DNA of 64,000 nt, taken from positions 186,001-250,000 of the forward strand of contig CBDCJZ010000003.1 in the NCBI GenBank assembly GCA_965218075.1, written 5' to 3'. The notes below the pieces were generated by a model. That model did no database searches. It saw only the letters and a program-made list of their open reading frames with translations, and had not been told where the DNA came from. A program made the position numbers and the translations under genes. Below, piece by piece: positions 39,667-47,902 of this stretch. Position 1 is the first letter of the stretch; each line of letters opens with the position of its first letter. Origin of the DNA: JANQHO01 sp965218075. Lineage in GTDB: Bacteria; Bacteroidota; Bacteroidia; Flavobacteriales; Schleiferiaceae.

Positions 39667-40680
39667 ATGAATGAAATGAACTCAGACTGTAGAAAGCTTT
39701 TGCACCTTTTGGAAGAACTGAAAATGTCGTGCAAATTGATCAAGCTCGGTTTTGGAAGTCTCCAAGATATTGATATGAGCAATAACTTCTATCATTTGCC
39801 CTTCCTACTAATGACAAACGGTTTTGAGCGTTTCATGAAATGCTATATCATCTTGGTATACAAAAGCCGAGAAGGCTCGTATCCAGACGTGAAATACATG
39901 AAAAAGTTTGGCCATAATTTGGAAACTCTCTTCGAGACCTGCATTGACTTATATGGTAGAAAAACTCGAACTCCGAAAGAATTCGACTTCATCACGACTG
40001 ATCAGACTCTGAAAAAGTGCTTTAGAATCCTCTCTTTGTTTGCCCAGAAAGGACGCTACTACAACTTTGACATTATTGCTGGCAGCCCCAGCCCGATTGA
40101 TTCAGAGAGAGATTGGGAATTCCTTGAGTCAAGCATTGAGAGATTCAGACCATTGGACGATTCGAGTCATCCAGATTATTACTCGCGAATTAATTCTAAA
40201 TTAATCGCGAAGCTGGAACAATTCATCATAGCGATTAAGTTGCAATTCACTCTCGGTGATCACGATGACCAAAACGAGATGTTCCGTCAGGCCTACTCAA
40301 TTGTAAATGGGGAATTCCCAAGTCCTCAAGATGAGCAATTTGGAACCAAAGACTATCGTCTTCCCGAACAGATTCTTCAGCAAAAACAAAAAAACCGGAT
40401 CAAGCGATCTTATCAGGAGATTGTCAACGGCAAATGGCCGACGCGAGTGGTCAAGAAAGATGAGTTTGGCAAGAATTGGCCATTCCGAACCGATCACGTC
40501 ATTGTTGAATGCCGAGGGAAGTATCGCTATATTGTCAACATCGATGGCTATGACTTTGCGCTCAACGGGTTCACACAAGCACATTTAAAGATCCCGTTTC
40601 CACATGACGAGGGTTTTGCAGTACTTACAAAATCAATCGGCCCGTTCATCGACTTGGCCTCGAAGCTTTGTGACCGTTAG
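39667..40680 (+). CDS. Uncharacterised 337-residue protein between two CRISPR-like repeats
   Basis: I do not recognise the family. The N-terminal half (about 1-200) is predicted to be helical, with F-G-H-N-L-E-T-L-F-E-T-C at about 83-94, a pattern reminiscent of HEPN-like helical domains, but the R-x4-6-H signature is not evident. The C-terminal part (about 255-335) looks like a beta-rich domain. It has no signal peptide and no membrane segment. The final G of the stop codon TAG is the first base of the second repeat, so the gene fills the repeat-to-repeat interval almost to the base. The position among defence genes suggests a defence role, which is inference only. The 214 bp before it (39453-39666) hold only a 54-codon frame at 39460-39624 that I do not call. 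Confidence 0.65.
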   Translation: MNEMNSDCRKLLHLLEELKMSCKLIKLGFGSLQDIDMSNNFYHLPFLLMTNGFERFMKCYIILVYKSREGSYPDVKYMKKFGHNLETLFETCIDLYGRKTRTPKEFDFITTDQTLKKCFRILSLFAQKGRYYNFDIIAGSPSPIDSERDWEFLESSIERFRPLDDSSHPDYYSRINSKLIAKLEQFIIAIKLQFTLGDHDDQNEMFRQAYSIVNGEFPSPQDEQFGTKDYRLPEQILQQKQKNRIKRSYQEIVNGKWPTRVVKKDEFGKNWPFRTDHVIVECRGKYRYIVNIDGYDFALNGFTQAHLKIPFPHDEGFAVLTKSIGPFIDLASKLCDR

Positions 40681-40725
40681 TTGTGAATTGATTTCAAATT
40701 GTATCTTTATGTGAGGAATCGCAAC
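40680..40725 (+). CRISPR. Solitary type II-C-like CRISPR repeat, copy 2
   Basis: The 46-bp sequence is identical to copy 1 over its first 41 bases and ends ATCGCAAC. It is in the same orientation as copy 1, 1273 bp away. Downstream is no spacer but the 3' end of the restriction-modification gene. The two copies deviate from each other only in the last five bases, where one keeps CACA and the other the CAAC end, as expected for degraded copies of one consensus. Confidence 0.6.
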
Positions 40726-40746
40726 TAGTTGGTAAATCGGGCTTAC

Positions 40747-40776
40747 AAGGTTTCCCTCCCACAAGAAGAAAACCTT
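40747..40776 (-). terminator. Stem-loop at the end of the ISP-like restriction gene
   Basis: On the minus strand AAGGTTT and AAACCTT form a 7-bp stem around a 16-base loop, overlapping the stop codon at 40775-40777. It marks the right-to-left end of the restriction gene and stops about 20 bases from the CRISPR-like repeat. Confidence 0.35.
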
Positions 40777-41881
40777 ACAACCCCGGCAATCCCCCCACAA
40801 TCTCCACCGTTCGCAAACTGACATTGATAACCTGCCCAATCAAATCCACAATATACCGCTTCTGATCCGCGCGATTCGGGTCGTTGACGATGCCACTCCG
40901 TTTGTCCACCTTCACGCGATACTGGTCTATCACCCACTCCAACGCAGAACGCGTGCCTAACCGATAATCAAATACCTCCGCTGGGATACCGTCTATCGTA
41001 AGGAAATCGTTGTAGACCAACTGCGTTTTGTCTTTGGAGAGTTTCATTTTCTCAACGCGCCAATCTATCGGCACGTCCGGTGTTTCAATGTCCCGCAGAC
41101 CATCATATTTCGGTTGTGATTCATACGCAACGTGGATATCCGCTAACTGCTCGCCTGCAATGGCAAATCCCCAGAAAGCTTTTGCAAATGGGATATGCGG
41201 TAGGTCGCGCTTGAGGTTCGCCTGATACTTCTCGCGATACTCGGGATGGTGCAGGATGCCGTAGGTATAGTGGAAGATGTCCCACTTGCTGATGCTGTCA
41301 TCGTCGTAGTGTTTACGGAATTTTGCCAATGCCCAATCGGTGATGTTTTCGCGGCGATTTATGCCGTCCTCGTTGTAGGTGTAGAAGGGGAAGCATTGAG
41401 TATTTTCAAATGCCAAATCAAGGGTAGAGATTATGTTTGTAGCGAGACAACCAAAACCTTTTCTGTCCCCAATACCAGCAACACAAATAATCCGATTATC
41501 TATCTCGGTTTCGGATGTAGGGAAAAAGGAAGGAAACACATATACTCTTTGGTTCATCAACCTATCAAAGTAGAGGTTTAACTTTGTAAAAGGGTGATAA
41601 AGAGATGTTCTTATCTTTTCTTGTGAAAATTCCGATATTTTTCCACCTTTCAAATCTTGTTTTAGTTTGTCAGTCCATTTAATTTTCTTTTCGTCAGAAA
41701 CGACAAAATCGTCAATGTTTGCTTCCCTATCCGTTCTTCGACCCCACCTAAATATCTCTTCATTATAGGTTTCAATCATCCGACTGACATTTCTAACGAT
41801 CGCGTCCCTGGTAAAGTTGTAAACCCATGCATCACGGTTCGTGCAGACACCGAGACTAAAGGTTTTGAAAATTACATCCAC
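40775..41881 (-). CDS. Type ISP-like restriction-modification enzyme, C-terminal part (frameshifted)
   Basis: These 368 residues contain the target-recognition half of the enzyme whose N-terminal half is at 41856-43841. The frame opens V/M-D-V-I-F-K-T-F-S-L-G-V-C-T-N-R-D-A-W-V-Y-N-F, a motif seen in the middle of intact type ISP/IIG enzymes, so this is a continuation and not a separate start. The break is one extra A in a run of five A near 41895; with four A the frame reads A-L-K-G-R-A-V-D-V and joins both halves. The apparent GTG start at 41879-41881 has no ribosome-binding context. Target recognition would need this half, so the system is inactive unless the indel is a sequencing error. 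Confidence 0.8.
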   Translation of the reverse strand: MDVIFKTFSLGVCTNRDAWVYNFTRDAIVRNVSRMIETYNEEIFRWGRRTDREANIDDFVVSDEKKIKWTDKLKQDLKGGKISEFSQEKIRTSLYHPFTKLNLYFDRLMNQRVYVFPSFFPTSETEIDNRIICVAGIGDRKGFGCLATNIISTLDLAFENTQCFPFYTYNEDGINRRENITDWALAKFRKHYDDDSISKWDIFHYTYGILHHPEYREKYQANLKRDLPHIPFAKAFWGFAIAGEQLADIHVAYESQPKYDGLRDIETPDVPIDWRVEKMKLSKDKTQLVYNDFLTIDGIPAEVFDYRLGTRSALEWVIDQYRVKVDKRSGIVNDPNRADQKRYIVDLIGQVINVSLRTVEIVGGLPGL

Positions 41882-43841
41882 TGCCCTGCCTTTTTAACGC
41901 CTTCGCTTCCTTCGTTCCCATCGGTGGAAAGGTATCAAATTCGGCGTGGAGTCCTTCGGTTAGCCATGTGTATTGTTCGTTCGGTTGAATCTGTTGCCAT
42001 TCAATACTACCTGCATGTTGACTTTCATTCAGAAAATCGAATTTCTTACTTTTGTTCCACAACTCATCGGTTTGGTAGTAAAAGATGCGCGGTGTCTCAG
42101 ATGAATTTACTTTTTTCTTTACAAATAGATTGATACTTACACCCACCCGAATCCCGAAAACATTAGCGCCCGCAACCTTCAATCCTTTCCGCGCATTCCC
42201 CCCCAAATCCATAATGTAAATCGCGTCAAAATCTTGTGCAAGGTGCTTCCGCATGCCATCAAACGCAATCCCATCAAGGAAACTGTTGTTCGTTACAAAA
42301 GCAACAACACCTTCCTCATCTATGCGATCTGTTGCCCATTTAATTGCTTTCACATAAGGATCGTAAAGTTTATTTTTTAGTGTCGCTTTGGAATCTGCCG
42401 CATAATTATCCTTAATCTGTTTGTCAATCGCTTTATATTTGCGATTCTTGTTGTTGTCATTTTCGTTAACTTGCCTTGAATTATATGGTGGATTTCCGAT
42501 AACGACAAACATATCTGTCTCTTTCTGGAGTTCCACCCGTTCAGTGTTTTCCTTTGTGAAAAGTGGAATTTTTCCGCGATCTTCAAGCAGCTCAAAGGTA
42601 TCCGCAAGCGTCATCCCCTCAAACGGCAGATAGGTGCGTGTGCGTTGATAGAACTCCTGCTCAATGTTCAGGCTGGCGATGTAGTATGGCAGGAGCATAA
42701 TCTCATTACAATGCAGTTCGTGCCGATATTTCTCCTCTAACGCTGTGCCTTGAATATCCCGCATCAGTCGGACGATGAAGTTGCCCGTGCCGACAAACGG
42801 GTCAATGATATGAACGCCCGTATCGGAAAGTGTCCGCCCGAACTCGGTTTCAAGGATATGCGCAACGCTTTTGACCATAAAATCCACAATCGGTTGTGGC
42901 GTATAGACGATGCCGTGTGTATCTGCGACATCTTCCGAAAACCCTTGAAAAAACTTCTCATAGAAGGTGTTGAGGAAGTGCTGTTTTTGTGAGAAATCTC
43001 TGCAGAGCGTGGCTGCCTGTTCAATGGCAACATAAAACCGATCCAACGGCGCAAGAAACGCATCCCGACTGACAGCGTGCCGCATCAGTGCATCACTGAC
43101 ATTTTCAATCTCGCTTGCGATGATGTTCCGTCTCGTAAAATCGGAACGTCCAAACACGGTGCGGAAGATACGTTCGGTGAGAATGTGCTGGATAAGCATC
43201 TCTTCAACAGCGGCGCGTGAGAGGTCGGGGTTGATTGCGGTTCGGCAGATTTCGTAGAAGTCGGCGAACGCCTTTTTGAACGTAGGGTCCGTCTCATACC
43301 GTTGCTTAATGAGTTCCATCATTTTGTTTGCGAGGTCGGGGACGTGCGCTCTGAAGTCGATAACGGCAGACTGCCAATCTTGGAGTTGAGATGGCGTGTA
43401 TGTGAACAGATGTTTTAGCACGGTGATGAGGTTGTCCCGCTTGGAGATGTCCAAGTCCAGCGCGACCTTTCCGTTCTGTATCAAGATACCGCGTGCGGGC
43501 GTTTGAAACAGGATATTGTCGAACGGGTAGCCTGCTTCCCGTTTTTGCTGCACGGCCCTGTCCAGATCATCATCAATATCTTTCGCTTCCCAATAGGCAA
43601 TGGGGATTCCGACTTCATTTTGGATGGCACCGTCAATCACGATGCGGTCGCTTGTTGTGGTGCGCATGGCGTATTGTGGGATGAGCGTTGCATCTACCTG
43701 CCTGGCGCAAGTGTTGAGGAGTGTTTCAAAAGGTGTACTGACTGCGCCTTCGTGTGTGATGTAGTGGTGGTGGTATTGTTGTAACGTGGCGTAGTAGTCG
43801 CGGATGGATTTGTGGGTTGGTTTTAGGTTGAGTTGTGGCAT
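41856..43841 (-). CDS. Type ISP-like restriction-modification enzyme, N-terminal part (nuclease and methyltransferase)
   Basis: The N-terminal PD-(D/E)xK nuclease has D70 and E85-A-K87. A helical linker covers about 150-330. The adenine-N6 methyltransferase has motif I D348-P-F-V-G-T-G and motif IV N451-P-P-Y454. The last 16 or so residues are out of frame because of an extra A near 41895; the gene continues as 40775-41881, giving about 1025 residues in total, a normal length for a one-chain restriction-methylation enzyme. No helicase motifs are seen, so it is closer to type IIG/ISP without the ATPase than to classic type I. Base composition is clearly richer in G+C than in the flanking genes (many GCG, CGC and GAT-GCG words), a sign of transfer. 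Its start lies within the end of the cas9 stub. Confidence 0.82.
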   Translation of the reverse strand: MPQLNLKPTHKSIRDYYATLQQYHHHYITHEGAVSTPFETLLNTCARQVDATLIPQYAMRTTTSDRIVIDGAIQNEVGIPIAYWEAKDIDDDLDRAVQQKREAGYPFDNILFQTPARGILIQNGKVALDLDISKRDNLITVLKHLFTYTPSQLQDWQSAVIDFRAHVPDLANKMMELIKQRYETDPTFKKAFADFYEICRTAINPDLSRAAVEEMLIQHILTERIFRTVFGRSDFTRRNIIASEIENVSDALMRHAVSRDAFLAPLDRFYVAIEQAATLCRDFSQKQHFLNTFYEKFFQGFSEDVADTHGIVYTPQPIVDFMVKSVAHILETEFGRTLSDTGVHIIDPFVGTGNFIVRLMRDIQGTALEEKYRHELHCNEIMLLPYYIASLNIEQEFYQRTRTYLPFEGMTLADTFELLEDRGKIPLFTKENTERVELQKETDMFVVIGNPPYNSRQVNENDNNKNRKYKAIDKQIKDNYAADSKATLKNKLYDPYVKAIKWATDRIDEEGVVAFVTNNSFLDGIAFDGMRKHLAQDFDAIYIMDLGGNARKGLKVAGANVFGIRVGVSINLFVKKKVNSSETPRIFYYQTDELWNKSKKFDFLNESQHAGSIEWQQIQPNEQYTWLTEGLHAEFDTFPPMGTKEAKALKRQGSGCNFQNL

Positions 43842-44020
43842 GGGGGATATGTTAGCACAGGCTGTGAGTGGATAAGTCTTTCTCCTCTTTCAAAATTGGT
43901 CTTCTCATCTACGGTTAAAGGATTTACTCTAGCCCCAAGTTTTATGATTTTAGATTCTTGCGGAGTACCTTCTTCCACCAATGCCCAGCTTATACTGTTG
44001 GTGCCTAGATCCAAACCCAT
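43823..44020 (-). pseudogene. cas9: cas9 stub: RuvC-I segment of a type II Cas9
   Basis: The frame starts M-G-L-D-L-G-T-N-S-I-S-W-A-L-V-E-E-G, the RuvC-I motif of Cas9 with its catalytic aspartate. It continues I-I-K-L-G-A-R-V-N-P-L-T-V-D-E-K-T-N-F-E-R-G, as in Bacteroidota type II-C Cas9. Similarity ends at about residue 48 (near 43876), before the arginine-rich bridge helix. The remaining frame runs into the restriction gene. The first four or five residues usual before G-L-D-L-G (M-K-x-I-L) are also missing. Bridge helix, REC, HNH, RuvC-II/III and PAM domains are absent from the window, as are cas1 and cas2. A palindrome CACAGGCTGTG at 43857-43867 lies at the probable junction. Confidence 0.7.
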
Positions 44021-44067
44021 GTGAAAACATTCAAAGCGTCCGCCTTAATTGGTGGTCGCTTTTCTTA
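44021..44067 (+). ncRNA. Possible 3' remnant of a tracrRNA with terminator hairpin
   Basis: TGTGAAAACATTCAAAGCG abuts the cas9 stub and runs into a hairpin: AAGCGTCCGCC (44034-44044), loop TTAATT, GGTGGTCGCTT (44051-44061), then a short T-rich tail. The stem has one mismatch and one G-T pair. From memory, tracrRNAs of type II-C systems in Bacteroidota end with GTTGTGAAAACATT followed by such a terminator. The anti-repeat that should lie upstream is not found. If the reading is right, one deletion removed the first cas9 codons, the spacer and the anti-repeat. Otherwise this is simply a rho-independent terminator on the + strand. Confidence 0.4.
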
Positions 44068-44266
44068 TGAAATAAATTGGAGGAGGTTATTCTCATAGAG
44101 AAAATTCCAAAGTTAGTACTTTGTCGTTCCCGATCCGCCCATACCGTATCCTAAATAAATAGCCGGCAACCAAAATTATACACAAATTAAAAAATTAGAT
44201 CGAGGAAAAATCCAGGATACAAAACTTCTATATAGCTATTCATCAATCTGAGTTACTTTTGCTCCC

Positions 44267-44806
44267 ATGAAAGCAAAAACCCCTAGTGAATCTTTCACTA
44301 TAGTTACAGAGGTCGTTCTTCCCAATAATACTAATAATCTTAAAAATCTTTTTGGTGGTCAACTTTTAAGCTGGATGGACAAAGCTGCTGCCATTGCCGC
44401 TCATCGTCATTGTAAAAGGGTGGTAGTAACCGCTGCGGTAAATAATGTCTCTTTCAGCCATTCCATCCCGCAAGGATCTATTGTAACATTGGAGGCAAAA
44501 GTGTCGCGTGTTTTTTCATCGAGCATGGAAGTTTTTGTTGATGTATATATAGAAGACCAAACCACGGCTAGCAAAAAGATCAAGGCAAATCAGGCTATTT
44601 ATGCTTTTGTAGCTGTAGATCAATTAGGAAGCCCTATTAAGGTTCCAGAGGTCGCTCCGGAAACAGATATTGAAAAAAGGCGTTATGATGGTGCCTTACA
44701 AAGAAAGCAACTTTCTCTAGTTCTCTGTGGTAAAATGAGACCGGAAAAAGCTAGTGAACTGAGGGCTTTATTTTTCTCGGGTCAATCAGTGGAAAAAGAA
44801 AGTTAA
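44267..44806 (+). CDS. Acyl-CoA thioesterase, hotdog fold
   Basis: The 179-residue product has the hotdog thioesterase pattern: N-N-L-F-G-G-Q-L-L-S-W-M-D-K-A-A-A-I-A, with the active-site aspartate, then V-S-F-S-H-S-I-P-Q-G-S-I-V-T-L-E-A. It hydrolyses acyl-CoA to free acid and CoA in the cytoplasm. It is closest to the YciA/BACH group; chain-length preference cannot be read. It has its own upstream gap (44068-44266) after the CRISPR remnant and is followed by the M3 peptidase about 115 bp later. Confidence 0.88.
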   Translation: MKAKTPSESFTIVTEVVLPNNTNNLKNLFGGQLLSWMDKAAAIAAHRHCKRVVVTAAVNNVSFSHSIPQGSIVTLEAKVSRVFSSSMEVFVDVYIEDQTTASKKIKANQAIYAFVAVDQLGSPIKVPEVAPETDIEKRRYDGALQRKQLSLVLCGKMRPEKASELRALFFSGQSVEKES

Positions 44807-44920
44807 TAACAGACTAAGCAAGTGAAAGAAGCAGAATTAAGCCTGCCTGCCACCGCTATAAGATAAGGTCATGTGTGAAGTATGTCCACTTTCTTTGTTG
44901 CTTATTTCAAATAACACAAG

Positions 44921-46948
44921 ATGAATCCGTTACTTCATCCCTATACTACAGTTTTTGAAACGGTTCCATTTGAAGAGGTTAAAAACCAGCACTTTTTACC
45001 AGCTCTTAAAGAAGCCATTAAAAAAAGTAAGGAAGAAATAGAAGCGATTATAAATACGCAAGAAACGCCTGATTTCAAAAATACCATTGAAAAGCTGGAA
45101 CGTTCAGGAGAGCTGGTAGATAAGGTAACAGGGATTTTCTTTAATTTAAATTCAGCAGAAACTAATGATGAAATTCAAAAAATTGCACATGAATTTTCCC
45201 CGAGGCTTACAGAGTATAGAAATGATATAATGTTGAATGAAAAGCTCTTTTACAGAATTAAAGAAGGTCGTGATCAGACTAATGATAAGCTGAACGAAGA
45301 GCAACAAATGTTGCTCGAAAAGACCTACAGGAGCTTTGTTCAAAATGGAGCCATGCTGAAAGGGGACGCTAAAAACAAGCTGCGGGAAATTGACGATAAG
45401 TTAGCCAGGCTTTCACTGCAGTTTGGCGAAAATATATTGACGGAAACCAACGGCTTTGAATTGGTGATAGACCGGAAAGAAGACCTGAAAGGTTTACCAG
45501 TTGATGTCGTAGAAGCGGCAGCAGAAACAGCTGAAGGAAAAGGGCAAAAAGGCAAGCATATTTTCACCTTGCACTATCCCAGTTATACGCCTTTTATCAC
45601 CTACGCACAAAATCGAGAATTAAGAGAAAAAATGATGAAAGCCTATGGGAGTCGTGCTTTTAAGGATAATAAGCACAATAATGAGCAGTTGGTAAAGAAA
45701 ATGATAAATCTTCGTCAGCAAAGAGCTGAACTTCTGGGCTTTAAGAATCATGCAGAGTATAGCATACAGGAGCGCATGGCAGAAACGCCACAAAAGGTAG
45801 AGAGCTTTCTGCAAGAGTTATTGCAAATAGCCAAACCGGCAGCACGAGAAGAAATTGAAGATATCAAGAAATTTGCTTGGAGCAAAGATGGAATAGAAGA
45901 GTTTCAAAAATGGGATCTCGCTTACTACGGTGAAAAGATGAAACAGCAAAAGTTTCAGATTGATGACGAAATATTAAAACCGTATTTCAGCTTGCAAAAT
46001 GTAATACAAGGAGCTTTTGAGGCAGCTAATAAACTATATGCTATAAGTTTTTATGAGCGTGATGATATTCAGAAATATCACCGGGATGTAGTTACTTATG
46101 AAGTAAGAGATGAAAAAGAAAATCATTTAGCTGTTTTTTATGCAGACTTTTACCCCAGAGAAGGAAAGCAAAGCGGAGCATGGATGACCAGCTATCGGAG
46201 TCAGAAAATAATAAATGGAGAAAATAAAAGACCTCACATCAGTATAGTTTGCAATTTTACTAAGCCTACTAAAACCAAGCCTTCTTTATTGACTTTTAGA
46301 GAGGTATTGACCTTTTTCCACGAGTTTGGCCATAATTTACATGGTACACTGGCTAACAGCACTTATGCCAGCCTTAGTGGCACCAATGTATATTGGGATT
46401 TTGTGGAGTTGCCCTCCCAGATAATGGAGAACTGGTGTTATCAAAAGAAATGTCTCGATTTATTTGCCCGACATTATGAAAACGGGGAGTTAATACCCAT
46501 AGAACTAGTGGAAAAATTACGTAAAAGTGCTACTTTCATGGAAGGCTATGCTACATTAAGGCAGGTAGGTTTAGCAAAGCTGGATATGACTTGGCATACT
46601 GCTAATCTCACTAAAATAAATTCTGTAAGCGAATACGAAGAAGAAGTATTAAAAGAAACAGAAATATTGCCATGGGTAGCCGGCAGCAATACTTCATGTG
46701 GTTTCGCTCACATATTTCAAGGAGGCTATTCGGCGGGCTATTATAGTTACAAATGGGCAGAGGTATTGGATGCAGATGCCTTTGAATATTTTTTGGAAAA
46801 AGGGATTTTTAACCGGAAAATAGCCGGAAAATTCAAAAAGCTGCTTTCAGCAGGAGGAAGTCGACACCCCATGGAACTATATAAAGAGTTCAGAGGAAAT
46901 GAACCAGATATCAAAGCCTTGTTAAGGAGAGCAGGCCTTGATTTATAA
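44921..46948 (+). CDS. M3-family metallopeptidase (oligopeptidase A/dipeptidyl carboxypeptidase type)
   Basis: The 675-residue protein carries the zinc signature F-F-H-E-F-G-H-N-L-H-G, with H467, E468 and H471 and the third ligand in the following helix. The helical N-terminal half and the C-terminal Y-x-S-Y-K-W-A-E-V-L-D-A-D motif are typical of the M3 family. No signal peptide is seen, so it is cytoplasmic and probably degrades short peptides, including cleaved signal peptides. The length fits both PrlC and Dcp, so I do not choose a symbol. Confidence 0.92.
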   Translation: MNPLLHPYTTVFETVPFEEVKNQHFLPALKEAIKKSKEEIEAIINTQETPDFKNTIEKLERSGELVDKVTGIFFNLNSAETNDEIQKIAHEFSPRLTEYRNDIMLNEKLFYRIKEGRDQTNDKLNEEQQMLLEKTYRSFVQNGAMLKGDAKNKLREIDDKLARLSLQFGENILTETNGFELVIDRKEDLKGLPVDVVEAAAETAEGKGQKGKHIFTLHYPSYTPFITYAQNRELREKMMKAYGSRAFKDNKHNNEQLVKKMINLRQQRAELLGFKNHAEYSIQERMAETPQKVESFLQELLQIAKPAAREEIEDIKKFAWSKDGIEEFQKWDLAYYGEKMKQQKFQIDDEILKPYFSLQNVIQGAFEAANKLYAISFYERDDIQKYHRDVVTYEVRDEKENHLAVFYADFYPREGKQSGAWMTSYRSQKIINGENKRPHISIVCNFTKPTKTKPSLLTFREVLTFFHEFGHNLHGTLANSTYASLSGTNVYWDFVELPSQIMENWCYQKKCLDLFARHYENGELIPIELVEKLRKSATFMEGYATLRQVGLAKLDMTWHTANLTKINSVSEYEEEVLKETEILPWVAGSNTSCGFAHIFQGGYSAGYYSYKWAEVLDADAFEYFLEKGIFNRKIAGKFKKLLSAGGSRHPMELYKEFRGNEPDIKALLRRAGLDL

Positions 46949-47128
46949 ATAACTAAATAACTAGGTAATCGTTGTAAATCTCCGCTTGAAAACCCAACGG
47001 CTAAATTTAAGATCGACAAAAGCCTTACTAGAATGAACCATTTTCACACCAAGACATAATATGGATATCTGTTGTTAAATTAATCCCTATACTGTTATTT
47101 ATTTTCAAGATTGTTCTTGCACTAATTA

Positions 47129-47902
47129 ATGACACGCCCTAAAAAACATTTAGGACAGCACTTTTTAAAAGAACCTGCTATAGCTGAAAAAATTGTTCAA
47201 AGCTTAACGGGAAAAGGATACGATACTATTTTAGAAATAGGCTCAGGCACTGGAGCTCTAACCCAATTTTTACTTCAGCGGACCGAGTGTCTAAAACTAG
47301 TTGAAATAGACACTGAATCAGTAAATTACCTTCGGAAACGTTTCTCACAAATAGATGCAGAAAATATTATCAGAGGAGATTTTCTGCATCTGCCTTTAAG
47401 TAAATTAGCAGAATTTCCTATAGCTATTATAGGAAACTTTCCCTATAACATCTCCAGCCAGATCATTTTTAAGATACTGGAAAACCGTAATAAGATAATT
47501 GAGTTGACTGGCATGTTTCAAAAAGAAGTGGCAGAACGTATAGTAGCTCAGCCAGGAAGTAAAACTTACGGTATCTTAAGTGTATTGACCGCCGCCTTTT
47601 ACGAAAGGGAATATCTTTTTACAGTGGAGCCGCATGATTTTAATCCTCCGCCCAAAGTCAGGTCCGGAGTAATACGTCTCATTCAAAAGCAAAATATAAA
47701 TCTCGACTGTAGGGAAGAATTATTCTTCAGAGTAGTAAAAACTGCTTTCAATCAACGTAGAAAAATCTTGAAAAACGCCCTCAAATGCTTTAATTTAGGC
47801 CAACTAATTTTGGGAGACAATCTTTTAGGCTTAAGAGCTGAACAGCTTAGTTTAGATGATTTTATATCCCTCACTCAAAACATTGGGAAATATGAGTTTT
47901 GA
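47129..47902 (+). CDS. rsmA: 16S rRNA dimethyladenosine transferase
   Basis: RsmA (KsgA) dimethylates two adjacent adenines near the 3' end of 16S rRNA in late 30S assembly. The start H-L-G-Q-H-F-L is the family signature, followed by the SAM-binding loop E-I-G-S-G-T-G-A-L-T and the catalytic G-N-F-P-Y-N-I-S. At 257 residues the length is normal. Its stop codon overlaps the start of mgtE, so the two are co-translated. Confidence 0.95.
   Translation: MTRPKKHLGQHFLKEPAIAEKIVQSLTGKGYDTILEIGSGTGALTQFLLQRTECLKLVEIDTESVNYLRKRFSQIDAENIIRGDFLHLPLSKLAEFPIAIIGNFPYNISSQIIFKILENRNKIIELTGMFQKEVAERIVAQPGSKTYGILSVLTAAFYEREYLFTVEPHDFNPPPKVRSGVIRLIQKQNINLDCREELFFRVVKTAFNQRRKILKNALKCFNLGQLILGDNLLGLRAEQLSLDDFISLTQNIGKYEF

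Noticed and set aside
40297..40588. Frames on both strands inside the 337-residue gene
   Set aside because: Shorter than and overlapped by the main frame, without recognisable domains.
39407..40725. Reading the 46-bp repeats as integron attC sites
   Set aside because: The core-site pattern GTTRRRY/RYYYAAC is not met, no integrase is in the window, and the cas9 stub nearby favours a CRISPR origin.
39474..41862. Shared word ACACCGAGACTAAA near 39481 and 41848
   Set aside because: A 14-base match between two segments of this size can occur by chance, and the flanks do not align.
42421..43784. Several plus-strand frames of 60-110 codons opposite the ISP-like enzyme
   Set aside because: They are mirror frames of a GC-richer gene with clear methyltransferase and nuclease motifs on the minus strand.
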